Positions 1 through 7,371 of a DNA stretch of 14,412 bases are shown piece by piece. The notes under the pieces are model-generated. The model was not told the DNA's origin. It was given only the letters and a program-made list of their open reading frames with translations, and searched no databases. Each line of letters starts with the position of its first letter. The first letter of the stretch is position 1. Source of the stretch: Gammaproteobacteria bacterium (GTDB taxonomy: Bacteria; Pseudomonadota; Gammaproteobacteria; DSM-19610); NCBI GenBank assembly GCA_030618475.1, contig JAUXDG010000044.1, forward strand, positions 1-14,412, given 5' to 3'. A program made the position numbers and the translations under genes.

Positions 1-2
1 GG

Positions 3-1490
3 CTCACAGAACGACATGGCTACGATCCGACTTGTCACATCGCGCGCGCCGATGCAGCCGATACACTCTCACTGCGGGCCGCTGAATTCATCGCTACCGA
101 TCTGGAACGTATCGCCGAATTGTGCAGGGACTGTATCCAGCAGCTCGGCCACCTGCGCGACCGGCGCGTCCTCGACTGCACGACTTATGTACCGTTGCTC
201 GAGCAGGTGAGCAAAGCGATCGGACTTATCGAAGATGCGACTCGGGAAAACGATACCCGCCTGGCCCTCAAGATCGGCAGAGTCGAACAAAAACTCGACC
301 AGGCCTATAAAAAACTGCTGAAGGATTACACCGCTGAACTGAAACAGTGTAAAAATACCGAGGACCTGATTTCGGTGTTGTTCGTCGCACATTACGTCGA
401 GCAGATGGGTGATGCCTTGCTGAGTATCAGTGAGGCGGTGATATCCTGCAATCTCGGCCAGGCGATCGATATTGATCGTTACCGTTCTCTGCGCGCCTCG
501 GTCGAACAGCTGGTGGATGACGATGCCTTTTCCGACATCGAGGTGAAGCGCATTGCGGAAACGCGTTCCGGCAGCGGCATCTCCGCTATCAGCGTGCCGG
601 ATGGCGATGAAGAGGGCTACGTGGCGATCTTCAAGGACGGCGAGAAACGCAAGTTGAAAGAAGAACGGGCGGGTGTGGAAAGCTGGCATGAGATCTTTCC
701 GGGACTGGCGCCGAGGATACTGTCCTACAAGAAACGCGGGCAGTCCGCCTCGCTGCTGATCGAACACCTGGCGGGTCTGACCTTCGAACAGATACTGTTG
801 CATGAACCCCAGGCGCTGGTGAAGGAAACCCTCAGCCAGCTCGGCAAGACGCTCGGCTCCATCTGGAAGGAGACGCGCAGCGATACACCGGTATCCGCCG
901 ATTTCATGCGCCAGCTGTCCGGGCGGCTGGACGAGGTGTATGCCATTCACCCGGAATTCAGGCAGGCTAACAGTACGATCTGCGGCTATGCTGTTGCCTC
1001 TTTTGACGAACTGTTAACAAGGGCGAGCGACTATGAATCCGGGGTCAAGGCGCCGTTTTCGGTCTATATACACGGTGATTTTAACGTCGATAACATCATC
1101 TATGATCCATTGGAGAAGAGAATCAACTATATCGATCTGCACCGTTCCCGCTACATGGACTATGTTCAGGATGTGTCTGTGTTCATGATTTCCAACTACC
1201 GCTTGCAGGTTCTCGATAAACAGCTGCGCAAACGGATTCTCGGCCTGATCCAGGATTTTTACCGCATTGCCAGAGTTTTTGCGCGCAACACGGGGGATGA
1301 TACGTTTGAACTGCGCCTGGCGCTGGGACTGGCGCGTTCGTTTGTTACTTCCACACGGTTTATTCTGGATAAATCGCTGGCGCGGGCCATGTTCCTGCGT
1401 GCCCGCTACCTGATAGAACGGGTGCTGGCGACCGATCTGAAAAAGGCTGAGGCGTTTCGCGTCCCCATCAAGGAGATTTTCATTGGCTGA
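3..1490 (+). CDS. PhoU-domain / APH-like phosphotransferase fusion (5' partial)
   Basis: The frame is open to the left edge, so the true start lies outside the window; 495 residues are visible. The first ~150 resemble PhoU: helical, Leu/Glu-rich, with a second-repeat signature 'VEQMGDALLSISEAV'. From about residue 190 to the end it resembles the aminoglycoside phosphotransferase/choline kinase fold. The Brenner-type catalytic motif HGDFNVDN (His357, Asp359, Asn364 counted from the first visible codon) is followed by 'YIDLHRSRYMD', whose Asp378 would bind the metal. It is therefore probably an active small-molecule or protein kinase with a PhoU-type sensory or docking domain. The substrate is unknown, and antibiotic resistance is not implied. 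The stop overlaps the next gene by 8 bases, so the two are translationally coupled. A TTG at 120 could be taken as a start, but it would cut through the PhoU-like region. Confidence 0.8.
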   Translation, partial: LTERHGYDPTCHIARADAADTLSLRAAEFIATDLERIAELCRDCIQQLGHLRDRRVLDCTTYVPLLEQVSKAIGLIEDATRENDTRLALKIGRVEQKLDQAYKKLLKDYTAELKQCKNTEDLISVLFVAHYVEQMGDALLSISEAVISCNLGQAIDIDRYRSLRASVEQLVDDDAFSDIEVKRIAETRSGSGISAISVPDGDEEGYVAIFKDGEKRKLKEERAGVESWHEIFPGLAPRILSYKKRGQSASLLIEHLAGLTFEQILLHEPQALVKETLSQLGKTLGSIWKETRSDTPVSADFMRQLSGRLDEVYAIHPEFRQANSTICGYAVASFDELLTRASDYESGVKAPFSVYIHGDFNVDNIIYDPLEKRINYIDLHRSRYMDYVQDVSVFMISNYRLQVLDKQLRKRILGLIQDFYRIARVFARNTGDDTFELRLALGLARSFVTSTRFILDKSLARAMFLRARYLIERVLATDLKKAEAFRVPIKEIFIG

Positions 1491-2373
1491 TCTGAAAATA
1501 GGCGTGGTGGGCCTGGCCGGCAAGTGGTCCACGGAAACACTGGCAGATGCCGTTGCCGCCAGTACCGGCCAGCGTCTGATTGTCGATATGGGGCAGGTGA
1601 GCGCCGATCTCGCCGGCGGGCGCTTGTTATTCCGTGATCAGGATCTGTGTCAACTGGATGCACTGATCGTTAAAAAGATCAGCGCCACTTACAGTCCAAG
1701 CACACTTGATTGCCTCGAGTTGTTGCGGGTGGCCGAGCAGGCAGGCGTCAGGGTGTTCAGTCCCGCGCAGAGCATGCTGCGCTTGATCGACCGCCTGAGT
1801 TGCACTGTGACCTTGCGCAACGCGGGTATCCCCATGCCGGAAACATGTGTGACCGGGGACATTGATGCTGCCATGTCAGCGCTACAGGCATTCGGCAGCG
1901 CCGTGTTCAAACCCTTGTATTCCACCAAAGCACGCGGTATGTGCGTTATTGAGGCGGAACAGGATCCTGGTCAGGCAGAGCAGGCCATCCGCGCCTTTCG
2001 GGAGCACAATCCGGTGATGTACATCCAGAAAAAAATCGATTTGCCGGGGCAGGATATGGGCATGGTGTTTCTCGGCGGGCGCTATCTGGGCAGCTATGCC
2101 AGGGTGTCCGCTGGTGATGCCTGGAATACCACCATCAACAGTGGTGGCCGCTATGCAGCCTGTCAACCGGCGGAGACGGTGATTGAGCTGGCAGCCCGTG
2201 CACAGTCTTTGTTCAAGATGGACTTCACTACCGTCGATGTCGCTGAAACGCGCGACGGACCTATTGTCTTTGAGGTGTCTGCGTTCGGCGGCTTTCGTGG
2301 CGCCTCGGAAGGCATCGGCATCAACGCCGCACAGCTGTACGTGGAACATGTGCTGGCAGAACTTGCCGCCTGA
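1483..2373 (+). CDS. GAK-system-type ATP-grasp enzyme
   Basis: This is a 296-residue ATP-grasp protein, probably joining a carboxylate to an amine or thiol with ATP; the substrate is unknown. It starts at TTG 1483, six bases after AGGAGA (1471-1476), inside the end of the previous gene. An N-terminal Rossmann-like part (1-95) precedes the ATP-grasp core. That core shows 'FKP' with Lys143, 'IQKKI' at 181-185 for adenine-pocket binding, 'TTVDVAE' near 249-255, and the metal-binding segment 'FEVSAFGGF' at 263-271. RimK-type relatives have E-x-N at that last site; here Asn is replaced by Ser (EVS), which I recall as typical of this subfamily. With the HprK-like kinase directly downstream and the amphi-Trp gene at the end of the run, it matches the GAK ATP-grasp family better than generic RimK. 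Confidence 0.83.
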   Translation: MADLKIGVVGLAGKWSTETLADAVAASTGQRLIVDMGQVSADLAGGRLLFRDQDLCQLDALIVKKISATYSPSTLDCLELLRVAEQAGVRVFSPAQSMLRLIDRLSCTVTLRNAGIPMPETCVTGDIDAAMSALQAFGSAVFKPLYSTKARGMCVIEAEQDPGQAEQAIRAFREHNPVMYIQKKIDLPGQDMGMVFLGGRYLGSYARVSAGDAWNTTINSGGRYAACQPAETVIELAARAQSLFKMDFTTVDVAETRDGPIVFEVSAFGGFRGASEGIGINAAQLYVEHVLAELAA

Positions 2374-2396
2374 ATCAGGCCTGTTCTGGAGTAAAC

Positions 2397-3485
2397 ATGG
2401 AAACTGATCTGGACTCTGTCGCCCGCCTGCTGCACAACAATGCGCTGTTGTGTGATGATGCATTGTATCTCAGCATCGGCAACTGCAAACTGCGCGTACG
2501 CTCCAACTCTGCGCAGCTGCTTGACGGACTGCGGGGATATTTTACCCATGTCGTGTCAGCGGCGCAGTCTCCGGACATCGATGTCATCGCCGTGGAACGC
2601 GATGTTGTCGATACAGATGTGAATTTTGTCGACTGGAAACGCGAAGCGGGTAAAACCGGGCGCAAGGATGCCTGCCTGGATATCCCTGCTGGCAGGTTGG
2701 TTCGCAAGGTCCGCACCGGCATGCTGTTTCTGCAGAGCGAGAAGTACCGCATCGCCGCCGGTCCCTGTGTGGAATACGACAACCAGGTCATAAATTTTAT
2801 CAACGCCCAGTACATGAACTGGCTGCAGCAGCGCTCCTGGCTGATCTGTCATGTTGCCGCGCTGGTCTACCAGGGACGTGGGTTTGCGATTGCAGGCCAT
2901 TCCGGTGGCGGCAAGTCCACCCTGATGCTGAACCTGCTCGATCATGACAGCGTGTCCTACATCACCAACGACCGTTTGTTCATAAAGAAACGCACCGGCG
3001 AAACCCGTGCGGTGGGTATTCCCAAGCTGCCGCGGATTAATCCCGGAACTATCGTGCACAACCCGAGGCTGCAACAGTTGATCGAGCCGCAACAGCGCGC
3101 CTCGCTGCTGGCCTTGCCGCCACAGGAGCTCTGGGAGCTGGAGGACAAGTACGACGTCGATGTGGAAACAATCTACGGCGCCGGCCGTATCGTCCAGGAG
3201 GCGCCACTGTCGGCTTTCCTGATCCTCAACTGGCAGCGAGATGCGGATGCGGCCTTGCAGCTTGCCGCGGTGGACCTGGCCAGCCGGCGCGATCTGCTGG
3301 CCGCCATCATGAAATCGCCCGGCCCGTTCTATCAGTATGCCGATGGCTCGTTTTTTCAGGACGATACCTGCTTTGACGAGCAGGTCTATCTGGATGCCCT
3401 GGACGGGGTGAGCATATACGAGGCTCGCGGGCGGGCCGACTTTGACGGCCTGACCAGGCTTTTTCTCGATGAGGTGAGCGGTTGA
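2397..3485 (+). CDS. HprK-related kinase B (GAK system)
   Basis: The product is 362 residues. It starts at ATG 2397, with a GGAG Shine-Dalgarno five bases upstream and a 23-base gap after the ATP-grasp gene. The N-terminal ~140 residues have no recognisable motif. The C-terminal part carries the HPr-kinase-like P-loop 'GHSGGGKST' at 167-175 (Lys173) after 'HVAALVYQGRGFAIA', then 'YITNDRLFI' at 188-196 in the position of the HprK Walker-B-like Asp segment, and 'GIPKLPRINPG' at 207-217. HPr kinases phosphorylate a serine of HPr. No ptsH is visible here, so the target is unknown. Kinase activity follows from the family and has not been demonstrated. The subgroup (HprK-related kinase B) is assigned from gene context together with the P-loop. 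Confidence 0.82.
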   Translation: METDLDSVARLLHNNALLCDDALYLSIGNCKLRVRSNSAQLLDGLRGYFTHVVSAAQSPDIDVIAVERDVVDTDVNFVDWKREAGKTGRKDACLDIPAGRLVRKVRTGMLFLQSEKYRIAAGPCVEYDNQVINFINAQYMNWLQQRSWLICHVAALVYQGRGFAIAGHSGGGKSTLMLNLLDHDSVSYITNDRLFIKKRTGETRAVGIPKLPRINPGTIVHNPRLQQLIEPQQRASLLALPPQELWELEDKYDVDVETIYGAGRIVQEAPLSAFLILNWQRDADAALQLAAVDLASRRDLLAAIMKSPGPFYQYADGSFFQDDTCFDEQVYLDALDGVSIYEARGRADFDGLTRLFLDEVSG

Positions 3486-3539
3486 GTTTGCAAAGCATAA
3501 GCACTCGCTCAGAGCGAAATACAGGAATAAAGGATCATC

Positions 3540-4508
3540 ATGACGCGTGAACTGCTGATTTTTCGCCATGGCAAATCTGATCGGGGTGTGCCAAGCGACG
3601 ATTATCACCGCCCCTTGAAAGACGGGGGCAAGCGCGATGCCCAACGCGTCGGTGTCTGGCTCGCGCAGCAGGGTCTGGTTCCGGATCACGTTATCAGTTC
3701 TCCTGCCGAGCGTGCCCTGGTGAGCGCTCAGAAGGCGTGTAAAGCCATGGGCCTGTACGCCGGGAAGATAAGCAGGGATAGACGGGTATACGAAGCCGAA
3801 TTGAACAGCTTGCTGGAAGTGCTGGGTGAGTGCCCTGATTCCAGCAGGCGGGTTATGCTGGTAGGACACAATCCGGGTCTGGAAGGCTTGCTGACCTACC
3901 TGGCGGACGGGGAGTTGCCGGTTGCCGACAACGGTAAACTGCTGCCCACGGCTGCCATCGCCAGGTTCATAATGCCGGAACAATGGGCGGGGTTGTCAGA
4001 GGGTTGTGCCAGCTTGATAGCGCTGATGCGGCCCAGGCAGCTACCGAAAAAATTTCCTTTTCCGGATTACACCGGCACGGTGCTGCGCGACCGGCCCGCG
4101 TATTATTATACGCAGTCCTCAGTCATTCCTTACCGCATGCGAAACGGTAATCCGGAAATTCTCGTTATCCTGTCGAGCCAGAAAAAACATTTCGTCGTTC
4201 CCAAGGGTATCAAGGATCCGGGGCTCAGCCCGCAGGACTCCGCCGCCAAGGAAGCCTGGGAAGAGGCTGGTGTTGAGGGAAAGGTGATGGATCCCGCCAT
4301 GGGTTGCTATCGCTATGAAAAGTGGGGTTCGATCTGCACTGTCGATGTTTACGCCATGGAAGTCACCGCCGTCGTTCCCGAGCACGAGTGGCAGGAAAGT
4401 CACCGTGGCCGGGAGTGGGTATCGCCCGAGGAAGCGATGACGCGACTCAAGCAGAAGGAGCTCGCGCCCATGGTGCGCGCCCTTGCAGAAAAACTGCGTG
4501 CTGATTGA
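3540..4508 (+). CDS. SixA-like histidine phosphatase / Nudix hydrolase fusion
   Basis: This is a 322-residue two-domain protein starting at ATG 3540 after AAAGGA. Residues 1-165 form a histidine phosphatase of the short SixA type: 'FRHGKS' with catalytic His10, 'SSPAERA' at 53-59, and the second histidine in 'LVGHNPGLEG' (His110). SixA enzymes dephosphorylate phosphohistidine on proteins. Residues ~190-320 form a Nudix domain with 'HFVVPKG', which is common in the diphosphoinositol-polyphosphate and diadenosine-polyphosphate branch. The 23-residue Nudix box runs from Gly223 to Val245. The core E-A-W-E-E-A-G-V is intact, but the first Glu is Leu229 and the Arg is Lys237. The three metal-binding glutamates (238, 241, 242) are present, so activity is likely. 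Substrates of both halves are unknown. It sits 54 bases after the HprK-like gene. Confidence 0.85.
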   Translation: MTRELLIFRHGKSDRGVPSDDYHRPLKDGGKRDAQRVGVWLAQQGLVPDHVISSPAERALVSAQKACKAMGLYAGKISRDRRVYEAELNSLLEVLGECPDSSRRVMLVGHNPGLEGLLTYLADGELPVADNGKLLPTAAIARFIMPEQWAGLSEGCASLIALMRPRQLPKKFPFPDYTGTVLRDRPAYYYTQSSVIPYRMRNGNPEILVILSSQKKHFVVPKGIKDPGLSPQDSAAKEAWEEAGVEGKVMDPAMGCYRYEKWGSICTVDVYAMEVTAVVPEHEWQESHRGREWVSPEEAMTRLKQKELAPMVRALAEKLRAD

Positions 4509-4560
4509 GAAGAAGCGCAGGCGATGATCCTATGCGGCAGGCAAAACGTCGGGTGGTGAT

Positions 4561-5265
4561 ATGGCAAGATTGTTTGCGGCGCTGATGCGCCATGGCGAAT
4601 ACGCCCAGCTTCCCAACACACCCAGTGCGCACCAGCCGTTTGCGCTGACCGACAAGGGGCGGGCACAGGCGTACGATGCGGCCTCCGAACTGTACGATGT
4701 GATGGAGAAAAACGCCTGGTCGCTGATTACCTCGATCGACAGTTCGCGTTTGCTCAGGGGCTGGCAAACGGCGCAATTGATCAGTGCCAGGCTGCAATCG
4801 CTGGGCCTGTCGGAAAGCAGGGTAGACAGTTTCGATGCCCTTGCGGAACGAAGTGTTGGCAGCGCCGCCAACCTCAGTACCGACCAGATTGTCGAGGTTG
4901 TTCGTCAGGACCCGCGTTATCCGGATCCGCCCGCGGACTGGAAGGCGAACAGCCACTACCGTTTGCCATTGCCGGGTGCTGAGTCTCTGCTCGAGGCCGG
5001 CGAACGTGTTGCCTCACACCTGGTGGCGCGTATGAACGCGTTACGCGGGGAGATCACGTCGGACAGCCTCAAAGTGTTCGTCGGGCACGGTGCGTCTTTT
5101 CGACATGCCGCATTTCAACTCGGCATTCTCCAATTCGAGCAGATCGCGCAGCTGAGCATGTATCATACGCGGCCCGTCTACTTCGAGTACCTGTGCAATG
5201 AGAGCTGGCGGCAGGTGGAAGGGCAATGGAAGCTTCGTGCGGCAGGCAGCGGATTTCTGGACTAG
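4561..5265 (+). CDS. Histidine phosphatase family protein (PGAM-like)
   Basis: The product is 234 residues, starting at ATG 4561 with a weak GGTGGT ribosome site. The phosphoglycerate-mutase-like signature is complete. It has 'LMRHGEY' with phospho-accepting His11 and Arg10, 'SSRLLRGWQTAQ' at 61-72 with the second Arg, and an acidic residue in 'LAERSVG' (Glu97) as likely proton donor. It also has 'PGAESLLEAGERV' at 138-150 and the second catalytic histidine in 'VGHGASFRH' (His176). It is more likely a phosphatase than a mutase, because it is clustered with kinases and lacks mutase-specific insertions. The substrate is unknown. It follows the SixA-Nudix gene by 52 bases, and the next gene starts only two bases after its stop. 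It is the second histidine phosphatase in the run and only distantly similar to the first. Confidence 0.85.
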   Translation: MARLFAALMRHGEYAQLPNTPSAHQPFALTDKGRAQAYDAASELYDVMEKNAWSLITSIDSSRLLRGWQTAQLISARLQSLGLSESRVDSFDALAERSVGSAANLSTDQIVEVVRQDPRYPDPPADWKANSHYRLPLPGAESLLEAGERVASHLVARMNALRGEITSDSLKVFVGHGASFRHAAFQLGILQFEQIAQLSMYHTRPVYFEYLCNESWRQVEGQWKLRAAGSGFLD

Positions 5266-5267
5266 GT

Positions 5268-6608
5268 ATGAATGGGCACAGGTACGACAAACTGATCCCC
5301 CGCTACCAGGGCAGTGACTGGCTAAAGGTTACACTACCGACGCAGGCAGCGCCCTGGCTGGAGGGGAAGCACCAATCCCTGCGCAAGCGCAAATCCAGCC
5401 ATGCCACGGCGTCAGCTGAATTAACTGCACTGCTCGAACAGGATCGCTGGAAATGGCCCAAGCAGCCGATTTATTTCTTTGCTGATCCACACGCCGATAC
5501 CGACGCCATGCTCGCCTCGCTGGTTGCATCGGGCGGGATCAAAAAGACCGGGCCACGCGACAAGGAATTTAAACTCACCAAGTGCGGAAAAAGAGCGCGC
5601 TTTGTTGTCGGCGGCGATTGTTTTGACAAGGGGCCGAGTAACCTGCGTCTGTTGCGTACACTGCGTACCTTGGTGGAACGCGGCGCTCGCCTGCGTATCC
5701 TGGCGGGAAACCACGATATCCGCACCATGCTGGGTATGCGTAGAGTGGGTGTGAAATGCAAATTGGAAAATGAGCACTTTTTTATCCGCATGGGTCCGAA
5801 AGCAGTCCCCTTTTTGAAGGAAATTCAGATGAACTATCTGCAGCGGAAGTCGGCGCTGCGCGATATACCCGGAAACCGCGAATGCAGGCGTCGCCTGTAT
5901 CCTTCACAACGCTGGTTTGACGAGTTCGTGCCGCTGGTCGGGAAGAAATTATCCGATAAAGCTGTACTCAGGGAAATGCGCAGAATCGAGGTCAAGATAG
6001 CACGCTTTGAGGACGACTGTGAGGCTGCCGGGCTTTCCCTGAGAATGGTGTATGCGGCCGCGCTTAAATGGCAGCAGCTTTTTCTTCATCGACACGGGGA
6101 GTTTTACTGGTTCTTCAAGAATATGAGGATTGCTCAACGCAGAGGTTCCTTTCTGTTTATACACGCGGGTCTCGATGACCGGGTTGCCGATCTGATCAGC
6201 GAGGAGGGGGTGCGGAACCTTAACCGGCAGTTCCGCCGGCAATTGCAGGGTGGTGGATTCGATTTTTACTACGGCTCTATTGCCAATGCGCTGCGCACCA
6301 AATATCGTGCAGTGGATATGTCATTGTCGCAGCGGGGCGGGCAGCTCGCTCATGACAGCGGCATTCATGCCATTGTCCACGGACACCGTAACCTTCTGCA
6401 CGGACAGCGAATCGCACTGAGAAAAGGCATAATCAACTTTGAATGTGATACCACCATGGATCGTAATACGCGGAAAAGGGAAGGACTGATGGGGCACGGA
6501 GCCGGGGTCACTGTCGTGCATCCCGATGGCTGGGTAATGGGCATCAGCACAGACTATCCGCATGCCAAGATTTTCGAGCCGGATGCACTGGGCAGTATTG
6601 AGGATTGA
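5268..6608 (+). CDS. Calcineurin-like metallophosphoesterase
   Basis: The product is 446 residues if started at ATG 5268, two bases after the preceding stop. An in-frame ATG at 5226 with a better upstream purine run (GGAAGG) would add 14 residues overlapping the previous gene. The metal-site motifs of the PPP/calcineurin fold occur in order: 'FADPHAD' (Asp73, His75), 'GGDCFDKG' (Asp117, Asp120), 'GNHD' (147-150), 'FIHAGLDD' (His299) and 'VHGHRN' (His371, His373). The G-D-x-x-D-[RK]-G form resembles bacterial Ser/Thr and ApaH-like phosphatases. A helical insertion of about 130 residues lies between GNHD and the later histidine; it is rich in Arg/Lys and may form a substrate lid. No signal peptide is seen, so it should act in the cytoplasm. 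A phosphoprotein or phosphorylated small molecule made by the upstream kinases is a reasonable but unproven substrate. Confidence 0.85.
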   Translation: MNGHRYDKLIPRYQGSDWLKVTLPTQAAPWLEGKHQSLRKRKSSHATASAELTALLEQDRWKWPKQPIYFFADPHADTDAMLASLVASGGIKKTGPRDKEFKLTKCGKRARFVVGGDCFDKGPSNLRLLRTLRTLVERGARLRILAGNHDIRTMLGMRRVGVKCKLENEHFFIRMGPKAVPFLKEIQMNYLQRKSALRDIPGNRECRRRLYPSQRWFDEFVPLVGKKLSDKAVLREMRRIEVKIARFEDDCEAAGLSLRMVYAAALKWQQLFLHRHGEFYWFFKNMRIAQRRGSFLFIHAGLDDRVADLISEEGVRNLNRQFRRQLQGGGFDFYYGSIANALRTKYRAVDMSLSQRGGQLAHDSGIHAIVHGHRNLLHGQRIALRKGIINFECDTTMDRNTRKREGLMGHGAGVTVVHPDGWVMGISTDYPHAKIFEPDALGSIED

Positions 6609-6612
6609 CAGG

Positions 6613-6888
6613 ATGAGGCACGGCAAGACTAGTTTTAGACATGAATCCTTGCAGGACTGCAAAACCATTCGCAACATTCTCAAGTCCATCAGCAATGGCT
6701 TGTCCGAGGGCAAGCTGACCTTCAGTGACGACGAGGATACAATCATCATGGAGCCGGAAGGGTTGCTGAATCTGAAATTGACCGCGACGCAGGAGGAAGG
6801 CCGGCATCGTATCAATATTCGGATAAGCTGGCAGGTCGAGGACGAACCGGCGAAAAAGAAAAAGGCGTTGTCGGTTTCTACACAATAA
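6613..6888 (+). CDS. Amphi-Trp domain protein (GAK system)
   Basis: This small 91-residue protein is the third hallmark of the GAK set. It starts at ATG 6613, four bases after the metallophosphoesterase stop; a longer in-frame start at 6562 would lie inside that gene and is unlikely. The N-terminal half is helical ('SLQDCKTIRNILKSISNGL'), with an acidic turn around 37-43. The second half is a strand pair ending in the alternating pattern 'RINIRISWQVE' (67-76, Trp73), the amphipathic strand with a closing Trp that names the family. The tail is lysine-rich (81-84). It has no catalytic motif, so a substrate or carrier for the neighbouring enzymes is more likely than an enzyme. It is the last gene of the run; no intrinsic terminator is visible before the convergent gene at 6921. 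Confidence 0.83.
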   Translation: MRHGKTSFRHESLQDCKTIRNILKSISNGLSEGKLTFSDDEDTIIMEPEGLLNLKLTATQEEGRHRINIRISWQVEDEPAKKKKALSVSTQ

Positions 6889-6920
6889 CGGCGATCTCCG
6901 ACGCGGGGGGTCTCTGAGTG

Positions 6921-7139
6921 CTATTTGAGCCCGACTTTCTCGCCCAGGCTCTTTGTATTGATGCCCAGAATTGAATATGCAGGGCAGGTACCGAATAACC
7001 CCGTGACCACCAGAATAACGCCGAGCCAACCGATGGGGGTTTGTAAACCGGTAAATACATTGCCGATCAGAATTGCGCCGACGATGATACGAACGATACG
7101 GTCAATTTTTCCGGCATTACGCTTAAATAGTGAATCCAT
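6921..7139 (-). CDS. DUF2892 (YgaP-like TM) inner membrane protein
   Basis: The product is 72 residues. The start at ATG 7139 follows GAAGGA by six bases; an upstream in-frame start at 7175 would precede that ribosome site. The sequence begins 'MDSLFKRNAGKIDRIVRI' and then has two hydrophobic segments (about 17-33 and 37-56) ending in 'GTCPAYSILGI', with the Cys-Pro turn characteristic of DUF2892. In other bacteria this domain forms the membrane half of YgaP-like rhodaneses and often stands alone near sulfide or thiosulfate genes. Its biochemical role is unknown. It is divergent from the YceI gene and convergent with the GAK run (32 bases apart). Its promoter region shows a candidate FNR/CRP-type site. 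Confidence 0.85.
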   Translation of the reverse strand: MDSLFKRNAGKIDRIVRIIVGAILIGNVFTGLQTPIGWLGVILVVTGLFGTCPAYSILGINTKSLGEKVGLK

Positions 7140-7174
7140 GGAAATTCCTTCATTTTTGGCAATTGGCGTCAGCA

Positions 7175-7203
7175 ATTATCAAGCGGTAAGCGTCGGATTG
7201 AAC
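7175..7203 (-). promoter_or_regulatory. Putative promoter of the DUF2892 gene
   Basis: Read on the - strand, GATAAT (7180 to 7175) matches the sigma-70 -10 box at five of six positions. The hexamer 17 bases upstream (7203 to 7198, GTTCAA) is a poor -35 box, as expected of an activator-dependent promoter. Transcription would start near 7168, giving a leader of about 29 bases with the GAAGGA ribosome site. Confidence 0.4.
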
Positions 7204-7216
7204 TGACCTGTATCAA
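7203..7216 (-). promoter_or_regulatory. Candidate FNR/CRP-family binding site
   Basis: On the - strand the site reads TTGAT-ACAG-GTCAG, eight of ten conserved positions of the FNR/ANR consensus TTGAT-N4-ATCAA. Its centre (7209.5) is 41.5 bases upstream of the start predicted from the -10 box at 7175-7180. That is the class II activator position. Two bases of the distal half-site differ from the consensus, so this is a prediction. Confidence 0.35.
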
Positions 7217-7343
7217 GAAAAAGCAAAATCCCCCGCGCCAGGTTTGCTCCCGGCTGCTGCCCGTTAAAGGCCGGAATTTCCGATATCGTCAAAGAACTGA
7301 CGATGGTGGCGGTGCCCGGGATCTGGTCTGTGAGTGCCTCCGC

Positions 7344-7371
7344 TTGACATGGATGCAAGTTAGTATATTAT
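7344..7371 (+). promoter_or_regulatory. Sigma-70 promoter of the YceI gene
   Basis: A perfect TTGACA -35 box (7344-7349) is followed, after 16 bases, by TATTAT (7366-7371), five of six matches to the -10 consensus. The predicted start is near 7378, with an AGAGGTG ribosome site and the ATG at 7405. The local sequence is much more AT-rich than its surroundings. Confidence 0.6.

Noticed and set aside
120..122. TTG as the start of the PhoU-kinase gene
   Set aside because: The same frame is open to the window edge and PhoU-like helices continue upstream of it, so the gene is 5' truncated by the window rather than starting here.
3..1490. Aminoglycoside resistance enzyme
   Set aside because: The kinase fold motif alone does not indicate drug resistance. 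The PhoU fusion and the operon context point to an endogenous substrate.
2556..3983. A 475-codon open frame on the - strand
   Set aside because: It lies antisense across the HprK-like kinase and the SixA-Nudix gene, both with clear motifs and ribosome sites. Its translation shows no recognisable domain.
5226..5267. Longer start for the metallophosphoesterase
   Set aside because: It would overlap the preceding gene by 40 bases with a sequence unlike the family. The ATG at 5268, two bases after that stop, is more economical, although the upstream GGAAGG keeps the alternative open.
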